The notes below the pieces were generated by a model. It worked only from the letters and a program-made list of their open reading frames with translations. It searched no databases and was not told the DNA's origin. Both the position numbers and the translations under genes were made by a program. Below, piece by piece: positions 8,197 through 20,298 of a stretch of 20,532 bases of DNA (positions are counted from its first letter, which is position 1; every line of letters starts with the position of its first letter). This DNA is from Fragilaria radians (taxonomy: Eukaryota > Bacillariophyta > Fragilariophyceae > Fragilariales > Fragilariaceae): the NCBI GenBank assembly GCA_900642245.1, contig CAAAJI010000090.1:1-20532 (forward strand). Direction: 5' to 3'.

Positions 8197-9360
8197 ATGA
8201 CACAGTTAGCTTTTCAATGCCTACTCTTGACCGGGTTCATAATATCACTTTGTATAGCCAGAATCTATCCAGAGGCATCATCCACCATATTGATGATGCA
8301 AAAACTTTACCAACAACAAACTGCGCATGATACATCTCTCTACGACATCCTAGAGGTGGCACCAAATGCGACAAGTGATCAAATATCTCGTGCCTATCGT
8401 ATTCTCAGTCGGAAATATCATCCGGACAAAGTTGTAGGTGCTGAGGAAAAGCTACGGTCTGTGCAGTATGCGTATAACATATTAAAGGACGATGCAACAA
8501 GACTGCCTTATCATCAATTTGGCTTGACTGAGATAAGTGACGCCGCCGTATTGTTAAGTGGAGCTCGATCTAGAAAAAATTTATCTCCTGACCAAAGAAA
8601 ACTCATGAATCTCATGGGATATCCAGAAGATCGGACATTGTCATACGAGGAGCGCATTCAATATATAGCAGCTCACTTGGTCGAACGGTTGCGACCACTA
8701 GTGGAAGACTGCATCTCATCTTCTGCTTGGAGTGATGTTATAGCTCAAGAATGTGCCAGTTTAAAGTATCTTCCACTCGGTGATTCAATTCTCCGATGTA
8801 TTGGTCGTGCGTACCGACAGGTGGGTCAGGAAATCTTACGACAAGAGCGATTTCGCATTGCTGGAGAAATTACGAACGTACTTCAATCCTGTAAGCAAAG
8901 AACCAAATACATACTAGAAGCTGCTGCTGTAGGCGGCAAACTTTTATTTACAGAGCAAAAGTATCAATATATACGAAAAGTTGATGGAGGTCGCGAATCG
9001 AATCGTTTGGACTATCGATACTTAGAGGACGTCAATCTCGATGAGGATTCCCTTCGGGAAGAATTACACGAAAAGGCCATGAAAGCTAAACTGGAAGCAC
9101 TTCAAGTTGAGGCCCTTTGGAAAGTCAGCAAAATTCATTTGGATAGGGCCATCCAAGAAGCCTGTAAACGTATCTTGGATGGAACCCAATTTTTCTTTCC
9201 AACACATGCCTTTTCCCTTACTGACGATTGGGTCGGTGGAGATGGTTGGGTAACGTCACGTGGTCAAGTTGTTAGCGCATCAGTGGGACGTCTTCGTGCA
9301 GCTTCAGGACTTGTCTTAATGGGGAACACTATGATTCAATGCTCCAGGAGTTACTTATGA
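8197..9360 (+). CDS. J-domain protein with DnaJ-X C-terminal region and signal peptide
   Basis: 387 residues, no intron. Residues 1-22 are a signal peptide or signal anchor (hydrophobic LLLTGFIISLCIA). Residues 46-109 are a J domain: YDILEVAPNAT, then YHPDK with the essential HPD at 75-77, and a helix III YAYNILKD. No Gly/Phe region or CxxCxGxG zinc repeats follow, so it is a type III (class C) J protein. Residues about 130-330 resemble the DnaJ-X domain of yeast Caj1/Djp1 and plant relatives, ending LWKVSKIHLDRAI..ACKRIL. The final ~55 residues are Gly/Ser-rich and unassigned. Known: HPD stimulates Hsp70 ATPase. Inferred: entry into the ER, with BiP as likely partner. There is no Phe at the cleavage site, so plastid targeting is not indicated, and no K/HDEL retention signal (it ends RSYL). 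The J domain is certain; compartment is moderately sure. Confidence 0.9.
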   Translation: MTQLAFQCLLLTGFIISLCIARIYPEASSTILMMQKLYQQQTAHDTSLYDILEVAPNATSDQISRAYRILSRKYHPDKVVGAEEKLRSVQYAYNILKDDATRLPYHQFGLTEISDAAVLLSGARSRKNLSPDQRKLMNLMGYPEDRTLSYEERIQYIAAHLVERLRPLVEDCISSSAWSDVIAQECASLKYLPLGDSILRCIGRAYRQVGQEILRQERFRIAGEITNVLQSCKQRTKYILEAAAVGGKLLFTEQKYQYIRKVDGGRESNRLDYRYLEDVNLDEDSLREELHEKAMKAKLEALQVEALWKVSKIHLDRAIQEACKRILDGTQFFFPTHAFSLTDDWVGGDGWVTSRGQVVSASVGRLRAASGLVLMGNTMIQCSRSYL

Positions 9361-10195
9361 AAAAGGTGAACCATGTTTTTTTTCATTTCAGGTTTTATCC
9401 CTCTTTGTGCAAATTCTTGGAATCTTAACAAATCAATGCAGTATCTATCTTTTGGTTTCCAGGCGTTAATTCAGCCAAAACTGTGTCAACAAAGCAGCAA
9501 TCATTACTTAAACGAAAAATATATTAGATAAATGTAAAATTCAATGATTACAATATAATGTAATTGTGATGCCAGTGTAGAAATTTGTGGTTGAAGTACG
9601 TTTATTCAGTCAAGGATGGACTGCCTCGGAAATAACCTTTGAGACTGCATGTACCGTGGCAGAATTATCAGCTGTCAACTTCAGGTAATTGTCTTTGAGT
9701 GTTTTACCTTACTTCTTCAAAAGATTTACAACGTTAAGTAACTTTTTGAAGTATATGAGGGTAAAGTAATCTGCTTGTCACTTGTAATCGTAACCTTAAT
9801 TTCTCGAATCCCGCGCCAGGCATCCAAATTAAATGAGGAAGAGAAATAATGAAGAAATCTTTGTTCGTGCCCTTCTCAATCGTAGTAAATTACTAATTTT
9901 AAGTTCTTGATGCAAGGGCAATACTTCGCTAGGATTAGCAGGCTTTAACTTACTGATACGCCTGTCTTGCTCAAAATCTTAAAACACTTGAGATATATTT
10001 AAACAAGTATGATGTCCCAACGTCTGTATCACTTTTCGATTTAATATGATGGATTTGCTGGCAGTGATACCACCTGCAATGCGTTATTCCTTCCATACCC
10101 CAGTATCCGATATTAAGAGTGCTCTCAGATTTTAATCAAGACATAACCACTAAGATTCCATTCAATAGCTATACTAAACACATTCTCATCTAGGA
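9361..10195. other. Spacer between DnaJ-X gene and hAT element
   Basis: 835 AT-rich bases hold no recognisable gene. An imperfect inverted repeat has its arms near 9702-9724 (TTTTACCTTACTTCTTCAAA) and 9741-9767, of unknown meaning. The rest shows nothing I can name. Confidence 0.45.
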
Positions 10196-10203
10196 GAGAA
10201 GGG
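10196..10203. repeat. Left 8-bp target-site duplication (GAGAAGGG)
   Basis: GAGAAGGG directly precedes the left inverted repeat and is identical to the 8 bases directly after the right inverted repeat at 12438-12445. Eight-base duplications are the signature of hAT insertion. Confidence 0.93.
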
Positions 10204-10225
10204 CAGGCCTGGTTAATTATGGATA
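10204..10225 (+). repeat. Left terminal inverted repeat of hAT element
   Basis: It begins CAGGCCTGG, followed by TT and AATTATGGATA. The right end carries the same sequence inverted, with CC in place of TT. The CA..TG tip is typical of hAT elements. Confidence 0.93.
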
Positions 10226-10259
10226 CATAATACGCTTTTTCCATATCAGCCACTCATTT

Positions 10260-12374
10260 TTGTCCATAATTAAAGAGAATAAATTATGCAACGAAAACAT
10301 GATTTTAAAGCAGAATGGGAATTATGCTGTATTCAGATTACAAGTCATTGTATTTCATCTAATTCGGTGGAGAGAGCAATTTTGCTTGTTTTGTCGTGCC
10401 TTTGGCAAAGAGGAATCAGATGTTGGGGATGCTTGCCTTAGGAAACGCAGCAAACACTTTCAAACATATACTACTCCTTGGAGAATTGATAAAATGAAAA
10501 ACCATAACAATTCCATGCACCCGACAAAGTGGGCAGAATAACAAAAGTGCGCATCAGCAGATAAGAAAACTTATTTCGATATGGCATTGGCTGTGAATCA
10601 TATTTTGTACTAAGGAAAGATTATGATTGAAAAAGATATAATTGAAGTTATTATTGAGTATACACTGTATTTCCTGGATGATGAGGATCATCAAAACATC
10701 CAAAATGATAAGAAAAAAGATCTTATTGGATTTGAACCCATGACTACTGATGATGATGAAATTGACTATTATCGAGCATTTATTTTTTTCTCTTTTCAGT
10801 ACAAAGCTGTACTAAAATCTGTCGGAAATGGATTGTCATTCCGACATACCGTGAATATACTGGATGATTTTAAATCCTTGACAGGAATGTCAGGTAAATT
10901 CGGTAAAATATCTTGATGCGTTGTAACAAAATGTAAACGCAAATATTGTGCCCAAGTACTACAAACTATTTCGGAAGCAATGTGACATTGCTGAGCTTTT
11001 GAGATCACATTGGATGGTGGTAGTAAATCTTCAGTCTCATGCCAAAAGTTCTTCAATGTGCACATGATTGCATGTCCCATGTACAAGTCGCAGAGGGGAG
11101 AAAACATGTTTAAATTACGTAGAAAGATCCTATCCACTCTTTGCCCAAATTGGACAGAAGAGCTCATTGGAATCACAACTGATGGAGCGTCAAACATGAC
11201 AGTATGTCATGCTAGATTATCTACTTGCATTGATTTGGTTGCCAATGCAGGTTTCTTTTGCCTATGGTGTGCTGTCCATCGATTAGATTTGGTGCTTCAA
11301 GCAAGATTCAAATCAAACTTTAACAAACAATTTGTTCACGTCATCCACAGTTATTGCAGGATATTTACGAATGCAAACGAATTTGACCACATCGATGAAA
11401 TCAACATGTCCGCGCTTCATTGACATACAATAACTTTCAATGGGATGATGTTAGATTAGCTGATTGCAAAAAACCTTCCACTGCAGGCTTATTTTGAAGA
11501 AAGACAACTTTCATGTCAACCGCTGAATGAGTGGTGGATTGAAGTTTTCTGCATCATTAACATAACATTCAGAGAGCTTCAAGGTAATCATTTGATATTG
11601 GATGAACAAAAACACATACTGAAAGACTGCAAGAAAATTTAATGAGAATTGGCAGCATCATGTCCACTGCAGATGTGTGGATTAAGGATGTTCCAGGTCC
11701 TTTTAAGCTTGGATGCTTTCGCGTGACGGAGTTGTCTGCAGAGTCATTTTTGAGCAATTTTGGTTCTGATTTTCTTCTTGATGTGCTGGAAAACTGCAAG
11801 GATAGTTGTGAATTGGAATACAATGCTCTACTACGTCAAATATGTAGTTTATTCCTGCACCTAGTTCAGGTAGTATATGCATTATGCCCCCAAAGAAGTA
11901 GCTCGAATTGGTGCCATTTCTGGATGTGCACCTCCTGCAATGCCTTGGAATGGAGCAGAATATGGTAAATTTATGTTTACCACAGTCACAGTAACGCAAA
12001 CAGACGGTCTTAGCGCTACGCTTACGGAAGAAGATATTCAAAACATTCAAACGCAGTATAAACTATTTGGGAGAAAAAGACAACTCTGTTGAGTTTTTTA
12101 GTGTCTTGTGCAAGCTACTAAACAACACAAAGTTTTTGGTGAAGCATGGTGCTGGCTGTATGAGTAATGTCATTTGTTAGTTGCTTTTTGCGGTGGAATA
12201 GCTTCAACATTTTCAGGAACTAGCACGGTGGAATCCAACTTTTCTATCATCAGATGGGAAAAGGATGATTATTGAACTGCCTTGAGTAACCTGAGCCTTG
12301 AAGGAATACTGCATGCAAAACAATGGGAAGAAATTATTAAGATCCAAGCCATTTTGAGCCATTTAAACTTATAA
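10260..12374 (+). pseudogene. Degraded hAT transposase
   Basis: Recognisable pieces lie mostly in one frame. 10260-10538 has a BED-like C..C N-terminus and RWR-like TPWRIDKMKNH. 10623-10913 has VGNGLSFRHTVN. 11010-11420 is the core, with GITTDGASNMT (Asp codon at 11181) and CAVHRLDLVLQA. 11490-11640 has WW.......I......F.ELQG. 12180-12374 is the C-terminal dimerisation segment with TSTVESNFSI and LSLEGILHAKQW. In-frame stops fall at 10539, 10611, 10914 and 12273, and reading has to leave this frame between about 11411 and 11489. The stop at 12273 (TGA) sits where related proteins usually have Arg, consistent with a CGA to TGA change. No functional product is expected. The similarity to stramenopile hAT proteins is from memory of the family. 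Confidence 0.88.
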
Positions 12375-12415
12375 ATAAAACGTTTTCCATGATTTACATT
12401 TTCATGATCTACTTA

Positions 12416-12437
12416 TATCCATAATTGGCCAGGCCTG
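12416..12437 (-). repeat. Right terminal inverted repeat of hAT element
   Basis: Read on the minus strand it starts CAGGCCTGG, then CC, then AATTATGGATA. It differs from the left repeat only at the two middle positions. Confidence 0.93.
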
Positions 12438-12445
12438 GAGAAGGG
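12438..12445. repeat. Right 8-bp target-site duplication (GAGAAGGG)
   Basis: Exact copy of the 8 bases at 10196-10203, directly outside the right inverted repeat. Confidence 0.93.
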
Positions 12446-14079
<1,634 letters not shown>

Positions 14080-14367
14080 AGATGCATGATACAGATTGAA
14101 CCAAAATATGCCAGTTTTGGAGGATGAAACGTGAATTAATTACTGCTTTATATTCGAGTTTCTCACAGTATATATATATTTGCTGCATTGTTATAGATGT
14201 GGTTTTACATGACTGTAGGTTCGAGAGGGAATGTGTAGCTATGCAAATCGTGTTTAATACAATAATTACATTCTCTTTTTAGAATGACCTTGGAACCCAA
14301 AAATGCAGTAAAATGTGAAGTGGGATAACCTGACAAAGAATTGTAACCTTTGACAATTGGGTACACT

Positions 14368-16351
14368 TTACAAATTCGATGCCTGCGTGCCTTTTCGGCT
14401 TGTATAAAGGCCATTTTCCTGTGGATGGAGTAATTCATGCAATAAAATCTTACTCATCTCCATTAGTTCTTGATGAACTATACTTCGTGACACTCCAGGT
14501 TTTCCTCGCAGTTCGAGATAGTATTTGAATTTTGGCTCCGTTCCACTCGCTCGAAATTGGGCTACACAACCATTCGAGAAGGAAATGGTCATCATTGGCG
14601 AAGTTCGCGAGGTGGGGAGAGTTGGATGATTGTCTGCTGTGGAAGAATCGTAACCTGGTTCCCCCAAGTCTCGAATATTTGTGACTTCGTAGGGCCCCAC
14701 GTTAGTCATGTACTTCCCATGATTGCGCATTTCATCAAAGATCCGATATACTACTGCTGGATCATCCAGAAAGAAGTATCCATTGTTACTCACAAATTCA
14801 CCGTATTTGTTGTACACATTTTGTAAATGAAGAGTAAGGTTTAACCCTTTGCTGTAAGCCCAATGTGTAAGCTGAGCAAACACTCCTAGAGCACTTATGC
14901 CATCTTTATCGAATACTACGTTTCCGCAGCAGAATCCAATCGCTTCTTCATAGCAAAAGATAGAGTTGTAGCTGCCTTTATTTAACTCCGAAGCGCGAGA
15001 TCCAATCCATTTGAAACCGGTTAATGTGTCTTCATAGTGAAAACCTTCGACGCGAGCCATTTCGGAAAGAAGTCGCGATGAGACGGCTGATGCACACATT
15101 GCAACAGGCTGGAAAAGTCATAGATGAAATAGGATGAGATCACGTCTAATCCCTACGCAAATGTGACTCACAGCATTTGGTTTTTTGTGAAAGCAAGAAA
15201 CGTACCTTACTACTATTCTTTCCCATTATTTCCCACAACCAGCTCCCCAGGAGCGCTCCGATTTCATCACCTGTGAATACGTACCACTCTCCCGTCTGAC
15301 GATTACGTTCGGCCACAGCCAATCTATCGGCATCGGGGTCGTTCGCTAGGACCACATCGCACGCATGCTTTTCAGCAAAGGCTTTAGCCAAATCAAGCGC
15401 TCCCTTTTCCTCTGGATTGGGAAAAGACACTGTCGGGAACATTGGATCAGGTGCTTCTTGTTCTGGAACAGATAAGAAAGGCGCAAGTCCAAAAACGGAA
15501 AATACTTGAGTGGCAAAGGAATGACCTACACCATGCATAGCCGTGTAGCAAAATGCAGGTGGAGTCAAAAGAGAAGACGATTGTCTGGCTGACTGTGATA
15601 TAAGGCCACTACCCCGAATTGCATCAAAATATTGATTTTTCAATGATGTCGTCAGTTCAGGATTCGACAATCCAAATGTTGGACTATGTGCATACATATT
15701 CCTTCGATCAGAAAGCAGTGTCCTGTAATCTGTCCATGGAATTAGTTGCTCTGATATTGCTTTTGCAATATCTTTGTCAACCGGGGGGCGTATTTGACAA
15801 CCATCCTTCCAATAAACTTTGTATCCAGCATCCTCTTTAGGATTATGCGAAGCAGTTACCATAATGCCAACGACCGCTCCTAATCGAGTGGTACAAAATG
15901 GTACCAGAGGAGTCGCTACAAAATCGTCTAGTAAGATGCATTCAATTCCAGCTTGCTGAAATACCAATACTGTTAAAATGGCGAAAGAAAGCGATGAAAG
16001 TGAAAACTTGGGATTCGAACGATGATCATAGCCCACAATTACACGCAACGGGGAGAGTCCAGGATTCTGCTCTTTACAATACGTCGCAATTCCTTGAGCC
16101 GTTTGAACGATAACCATATCATTCATGCGCAAAGGACCAATATCCATCGCGGCTCGTAATCCAGCAGTCCCAAATCCTATGCGACTATTGTCCTCGGGAA
16201 ATAATGCTATAATCTGTGACTTTGTAACCTCGTCGTTATCTCTTCTGGCACGATCCAAAAGTTCCTCCAAGTATTTGGCTGTTGTCTCGTTAGGGTCCAA
16301 CCTTGACCATTCAAGTGCTCGTTCTAGAACACGATTCGTCAACACAACCAT
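14368..16351 (-). CDS. PGM2: Phosphoglucomutase-2 type phosphohexomutase/phosphopentomutase, two exons
   Basis: Exon 1 (16351-15206, 382 codons) and exon 2 (15108-14368, 246 codons plus stop) give 628 residues, near the ~612 of animal PGM2. The phase-0 intron, 15205-15109, is 97 bp (GTACGT..TTTTCCAG). Key sites of the alpha-D-phosphohexomutase fold are intact: GFGTAGLR (59-66), the catalytic loop TASHNP (166-171, phosphoserine S168), metal loop DPDADR (338-343), GDEIG (361-365), sugar loop EEAIGF (436-441) and phosphate loop RASGTEPK (568-575). Reaction: interconversion of sugar 1- and 5-/6-phosphates through a bisphosphate. In this subgroup ribose/deoxyribose 1-phosphate and glucose 1-phosphate are the known substrates; glucose-1,6-bisphosphate synthesis (PGM2L1-like) is an alternative. 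The N-terminus MVVLTNRVLERALEW shows no signal peptide, so it is probably cytosolic. The family is certain; substrate preference is not. Confidence 0.95.
15109..15205 (-). other. PGM2 intron (97 bp)
   Basis: Donor GTACGT, acceptor CTTTTCCAG. Without splicing the frame shifts and ends early; with splicing GKNSSK joins PVAMCASAVSS, continuing the family alignment into TLTGFKW. Confidence 0.93.
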
Positions 16352-17102
16352 GCTCGTGACAATGTAATTGATTGGGATAAAAATGATGACTTTGGATTTC
16401 GTTACACAAGTGAAAGTCTAAGATCCTCACTTCCAGAAACCTCGTGAGAATGAAAGAGCTACAGTAAATTCTTTACTCGGACTGGGTCATTTTTTCTTCC
16501 CGTTGAGATTAAAAAAATTAAAAAATGGTACGATGATCAACAAAGGTTGTCTGTCGTTTAATCAAATTTACCTATATCCAAAAGTATATCCATAAGATTG
16601 AATGCAATTTTAAATTTCAACCTTTGAATACTTAATGCTTTATGCGGCAGACCTATACACTAAAAGTAGATTGACCTAATGTAAATTAATGAGCATCCTA
16701 GGTCGGAACTTATTGAATACTGGCAATGCTACAATCTATTGATGCTGATGTGAATTGTTCACAAATTTCCACTAGGCGCATGATATCTCAACTTTTCTGT
16801 CTCATGCTTTCCTTACTTGGCATATGACAAAGTAAGTTTACTTCCTTGTAAAAAGGATTGTTTTATAAGGTCACACCAAGGATTAACAACAGTCAAATAC
16901 ATATTTATTTAATCTAGGTACAGTAATGATATATCAGACTTGCTACATTGTGGTCAATTCACATTTGGTCCTCAAGCTTGTTACCTTTGAATCTGGCAGC
17001 TTCATAGGTCCTTTCATGCCAATATAAAATGCAAGGATTGCTCTACAGTGAGATATAGAAAGTAGACACAGATAAAATATAGACTAATTTATTGCTTTTT
17101 TC
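16352..17102. other. Spacer upstream of PGM2, no gene seen
   Basis: AT-rich sequence at the PGM2 5' side. It should contain the PGM2 promoter. I find no open frame of note, no RNA gene and no repeat. Confidence 0.45.
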
Positions 17103-17663
17103 TGTTAGTCTTGTCTTATCTTGAAACTTCTCTCAAGAGATGTTCTCAAGAGATCTTCGTGATTAAACGTGAAGATTCACAATCTTGTTCTAAGCTTCCT
17201 CCCAACTGCTTAGATAAGCTGCTTCAACCTTGTCCATAAGGACAAGTTTGTTATCCATAAGGACAAGTTAGTTTAGACCTTCAACTCTTTATAATTACAG
17301 AGTTGTCTTCTAATTTAGATCTTTATTTAGATCATTGTTATAACCGTCTTACTTTAGATCCGGTCCTGGATTGTATAACAATACTCTCCATTTATATGCA
17401 ATAGTTATGCCTCACTAAGTTTATCATAGTAACCTTGTGGTCAATATAGAATAAGATAGTTACTTGTTGTAACTATCCATAGATAGATGAGTAAATATTA
17501 TTTACTATGCACTAATGGTACAGGACATCTCCACATACCGGTACACAAACATCTCTTAGTTTAAGAAATTATTATTTAACGGTTATTGATTACAACCTAT
17601 TGTGTTAGGGATTTGCTTCTTGATCCTAGTCAAGGTAGGTCTAGGATAATGTCAGGAATAACA
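17103..17663. repeat. LTR-like, hairpin-rich repeat (copy A, ends tentative)
   Basis: The stretch runs from TGTTAG to ATAACA, the TG..CA-type ends of Copia-like LTRs, though no matching flanking duplication is present, so the limits are guesses. It holds many small inverted repeats: TTGTCCATAAGGACAA (17230-17245), CAACTCT/AGAGTTG (17282-17305), GATAGTTAC/GTAACTATC (17455-17477) and AGTAAAT/ATTTACT (17490-17506). A 16-bp direct repeat (TCCATAAGGACAAGTT) occurs at 17233 and 17254. A segment from 17362 (GGTCCTG..ATTTATATGCAATA..GCCTCACTAA) resembles one at 20434. Confidence 0.4.
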
Positions 17664-18630
17664 CGTTTGATCAATAATTAGTCACATCACGTGGGACATC
17701 AAGTATCTACAATTTCTTTTATCATCTTTGCATATATAACTCATTTTCTTGAGTTACATGAGATCAAATGAATATCCAAAAATTTGACACACTATTGAAG
17801 TGCAAATTCAAGACAAAGCTTCTTGCTACATCAACTTAATTCTGAGGCAAACTATGTCCGAGTCTCATTCCCCACTTTGCTGGGCAGCATTGTTTAAAAT
17901 CAGCATACGAACAGGAAGTCCAAACTACATGACACCAAGCTTCATATATCTTATATGATTTTGAAATTTTGTGACATGCAATCATGTGTAGAACTTGGGA
18001 TTAGTTTGTTGCTCATCCATTTGGGAATTTTCCTATTTGAATACATGAAAAGTAGCCATTACAAACATTGAATCTTCAAGTTTCATCCTTTTGCCAATGG
18101 AAATTTGCTAGGCAAGAAGAAACAGATCAAAGTTTTCGAAAATCAAATGTTCTTTGAATTGGAAGCATGTCCACCTCTCCTTAAGCATTCAAAATTTGGC
18201 TTTCTGGGCTGAAATTGTTCGGCAGATTTAGAATTTACATCAAACATGAAATTAGCTCGTATCCCCATTAAGATATAGCCAGGGCAATATTCGTTCAATC
18301 CTGTAAAAGTTTTTTTTAGTAATCACGGTTAATGAAAGCCATAGGATTTTCTGTTTTCAAATTACTGGTTGTATTAAATTAGGAGGATTTTTTCTGGCTT
18401 CTCAAGTTTAGAGTTCTAATTCATATCGGTATTAAAATCATTGCCCAACGAATTATCCCCAATAAACACGGATTCTGAAAATGCCAGTTTTTTCAAAAAA
18501 GGAAATTTCGTTGTCAAGATTCGTTTGGGTCATTCCGTAGGATAAGTATTGAGACTTCAAAAAGAAAGATTACTCATCTTCCTTGGTGCTAGAATCATCA
18601 AAAGTATTATAACATCACCCCTTCCTTACC
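17664..18630. other. Spacer upstream of calmodulin-like gene, no gene seen
   Basis: AT-rich sequence with no recognisable coding region. A CACGTG palindrome is present near 17687. The part close to 18631 should be the promoter and 5' UTR of the calmodulin-like gene. Confidence 0.45.
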
Positions 18631-19469
18631 ATGCCTAGTAACTCTAGAGATCTCAATGAAGATGAAATTGCCGACCTGAAGGAGGCCTTTTCGATGTTTG
18701 ACATTAACGGTGATGGTGAGTCAACTGCATTACAATAGCAAAGTCTCGACTAAATAATTTGTTCGGAAATGACAACTTGGATTTCCTACCTGTCAACTTC
18801 CAGGGGTTCTTCAGTCTACCAACATCTTTCTAAAAGCTAGTGATGTATGAATTTCCGTTTAGATTGATATCCAAATCAGTTGAGGTTCTCATCCCGAAGC
18901 CAAGATTGTTTATTGTCTCAATTTCGTTGGAAATGGTTTGACGAAAGAATTTAATGTGATGCGCATGAAAATCACGATAATGCTTGCTTTTGCAGTAAAG
19001 CCTTTTCCAAATCTATATCAGATGCTATCATTTTTGCAATTATGCTTCTTAGCTTCATCTAACTCAATATGCTATGTTGTTCTTACTAGGTACTATCGAA
19101 CTCCATGAACTGCAGCTTGTCATGCGACAGTTGGGTCAAAATCCCAGCGAACGCGAACTCAGAGAAATGATTAGCTCGGTAGATGACAACGGTGACAACG
19201 AAATTGATTTTGAAGAGTTCTTGACGCTAATGAAGTCTCGCATCGGCGAACGAGATCCCGAAAAGGAGTTACGCGATGCCTTTGCTGTTTTTGATAGAGA
19301 TGGAAGTGGAAGCATTGACCGAAGGGAGCTCAAGAAAATCATGAAGAACCTTGGACAAGCACTTACAGAAGACGAGTTAGATGCGATGATGGATGAAGTA
19401 GACACTAATGGTGATGGTGTTATTAGTTACGAAGAGTTCAAGGCCATGATGGTAAGTCACCCAATTTGA
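18631..19469 (+). CDS. Calmodulin-like protein with four EF-hands, two exons
   Basis: Exons 18631-18715 and 19090-19469 splice to 154 residues (MPSNSRDLNEDEIADLKEAF..). The intron, 18716-19089 (374 bp, GTGAGT..TTACTAG), splits the Gly29 codon at EF-loop position 6, exactly where calmodulin intron 1 falls. EF loops are at 24-35, 60-71, 97-108 and 133-144; all have Asp at position 1 and Glu at 12. Loop 1 starts DINGDG. Loop 2 (DDNGDNEIDFEE) has Asn instead of Gly at position 6. The linker MKSRIGERDPEKELRD is shorter in Met than in calmodulin. Role: Ca2+ sensor; a centrin-like role is less likely because the N-terminal extension is short. The 3' end is uncertain: the codons after KAMM read GTAAGT, a good donor, so VSHPI-stop may be read-through into an intron. 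Confidence 0.88.
18716..19089 (+). other. Calmodulin-like gene intron (374 bp, phase 1)
   Basis: Donor GTGAGT, acceptor TTCTTACTAG. It shares position and phase with calmodulin intron 1. Confidence 0.9.
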
Positions 19470-20298
19470 CAGTAATTTGAATATTTTTTAGTTGGACTAA
19501 TCATCTCTTGCTCTCGTGATATCTTCAACGAAAGCAGTCGTAAGTTGAAATATTCTAAGAGATACATGTCCAAGGGCTGAATCCGGGCTTATTGCCCATT
19601 TTTAACTATCTGAAATCATATGTTGCTGTGTTAAGTTGTTATACACTCTTTTTTCATTCCTTTTGAATACCTTTTTTGACTTGAATAGATAATACTCGCC
19701 ATGAAATGTACCTCGTCATCGTAAATTTCGCTTTCATAAGTATTTTGATGATTAGCATAGGAAAGGATAAGTGTGGCAGTCGAATGATTTGCACATTATA
19801 TGCAAGTGTTTACGGCCAGTAGACTAAGTGCATATTTCCTTGCTTCCATTCAATAATTGACTTTCCTTACCAGTTTTTCATTGACCTCCAATTAAGGACA
19901 ATTGAAAATCTGTGTAATACTTAGCATAAATTAGAAACCTTAATTCATCAAAACAAATTGAAGTTACTTAGAGGAGCTCATTGGCGAATCCTTCCCTTTG
20001 TTTGCTTGATACTTTGACATTTGCCTTTATATGGCAAAACTATTGTCACGGACATATTGCAGGTGCATATATTTGACTACCAGTGTTACGTGAATAAACT
20101 TTAAATGCTGCGTACTTTGTCATGACTTTAGAGATGTATTCAGATTGAGAAATAGCCACCTTTTATCACCTTTGCTCTAAGCTGCTCTAAGAGTTTATAC
20201 AAATTGTAAATGATGATCTAAAAAGTTACTTTTATCCTAGATCCCTTGTGAATCAATTGCAACGTGTTTCCTTGACCACATAGTCTCTTTAGCTTACG
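19470..20298. other. Spacer downstream of calmodulin-like gene
   Basis: No coding region recognised. If the calmodulin-like transcript is spliced after KAMM, its last short exon would lie here; AG sites near 19490 and 19688 are possible but unproven. Confidence 0.4.

Larger units (their letters stand above)
10204..12437 (+). mobile_element. hAT-superfamily DNA transposon, 2234 bp, decayed
   Basis: The ends are defined by three independent signs: imperfect 22-bp terminal inverted repeats (20 of 22 positions match), an exact 8-bp target duplication GAGAAGGG on both sides, and an interior that encodes degraded hAT transposase with the RNase H-like core and the C-terminal dimerisation segment. 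The transposase reads left to right. Several stop codons and at least two frame changes show the element is non-autonomous today. Confidence 0.93.

Noticed and set aside
9780..9840. Possible tRNA gene, suggested by CTCGAATCCCGC
   Set aside because: No A box at the right distance and no pairing acceptor stem; the match to a B box is partial.
14368..16351. Split or frameshifted phosphoglucomutase
   Set aside because: A 97-bp GTACGT..CAG intron restores a full-length 628-residue protein with every active-site loop intact.
17103..17663. Complete solo LTR with target duplication
   Set aside because: The 5 bases on each side (TTTTC and CGTTT) do not match, so exact ends could not be supported; kept only as an LTR-like repeat.
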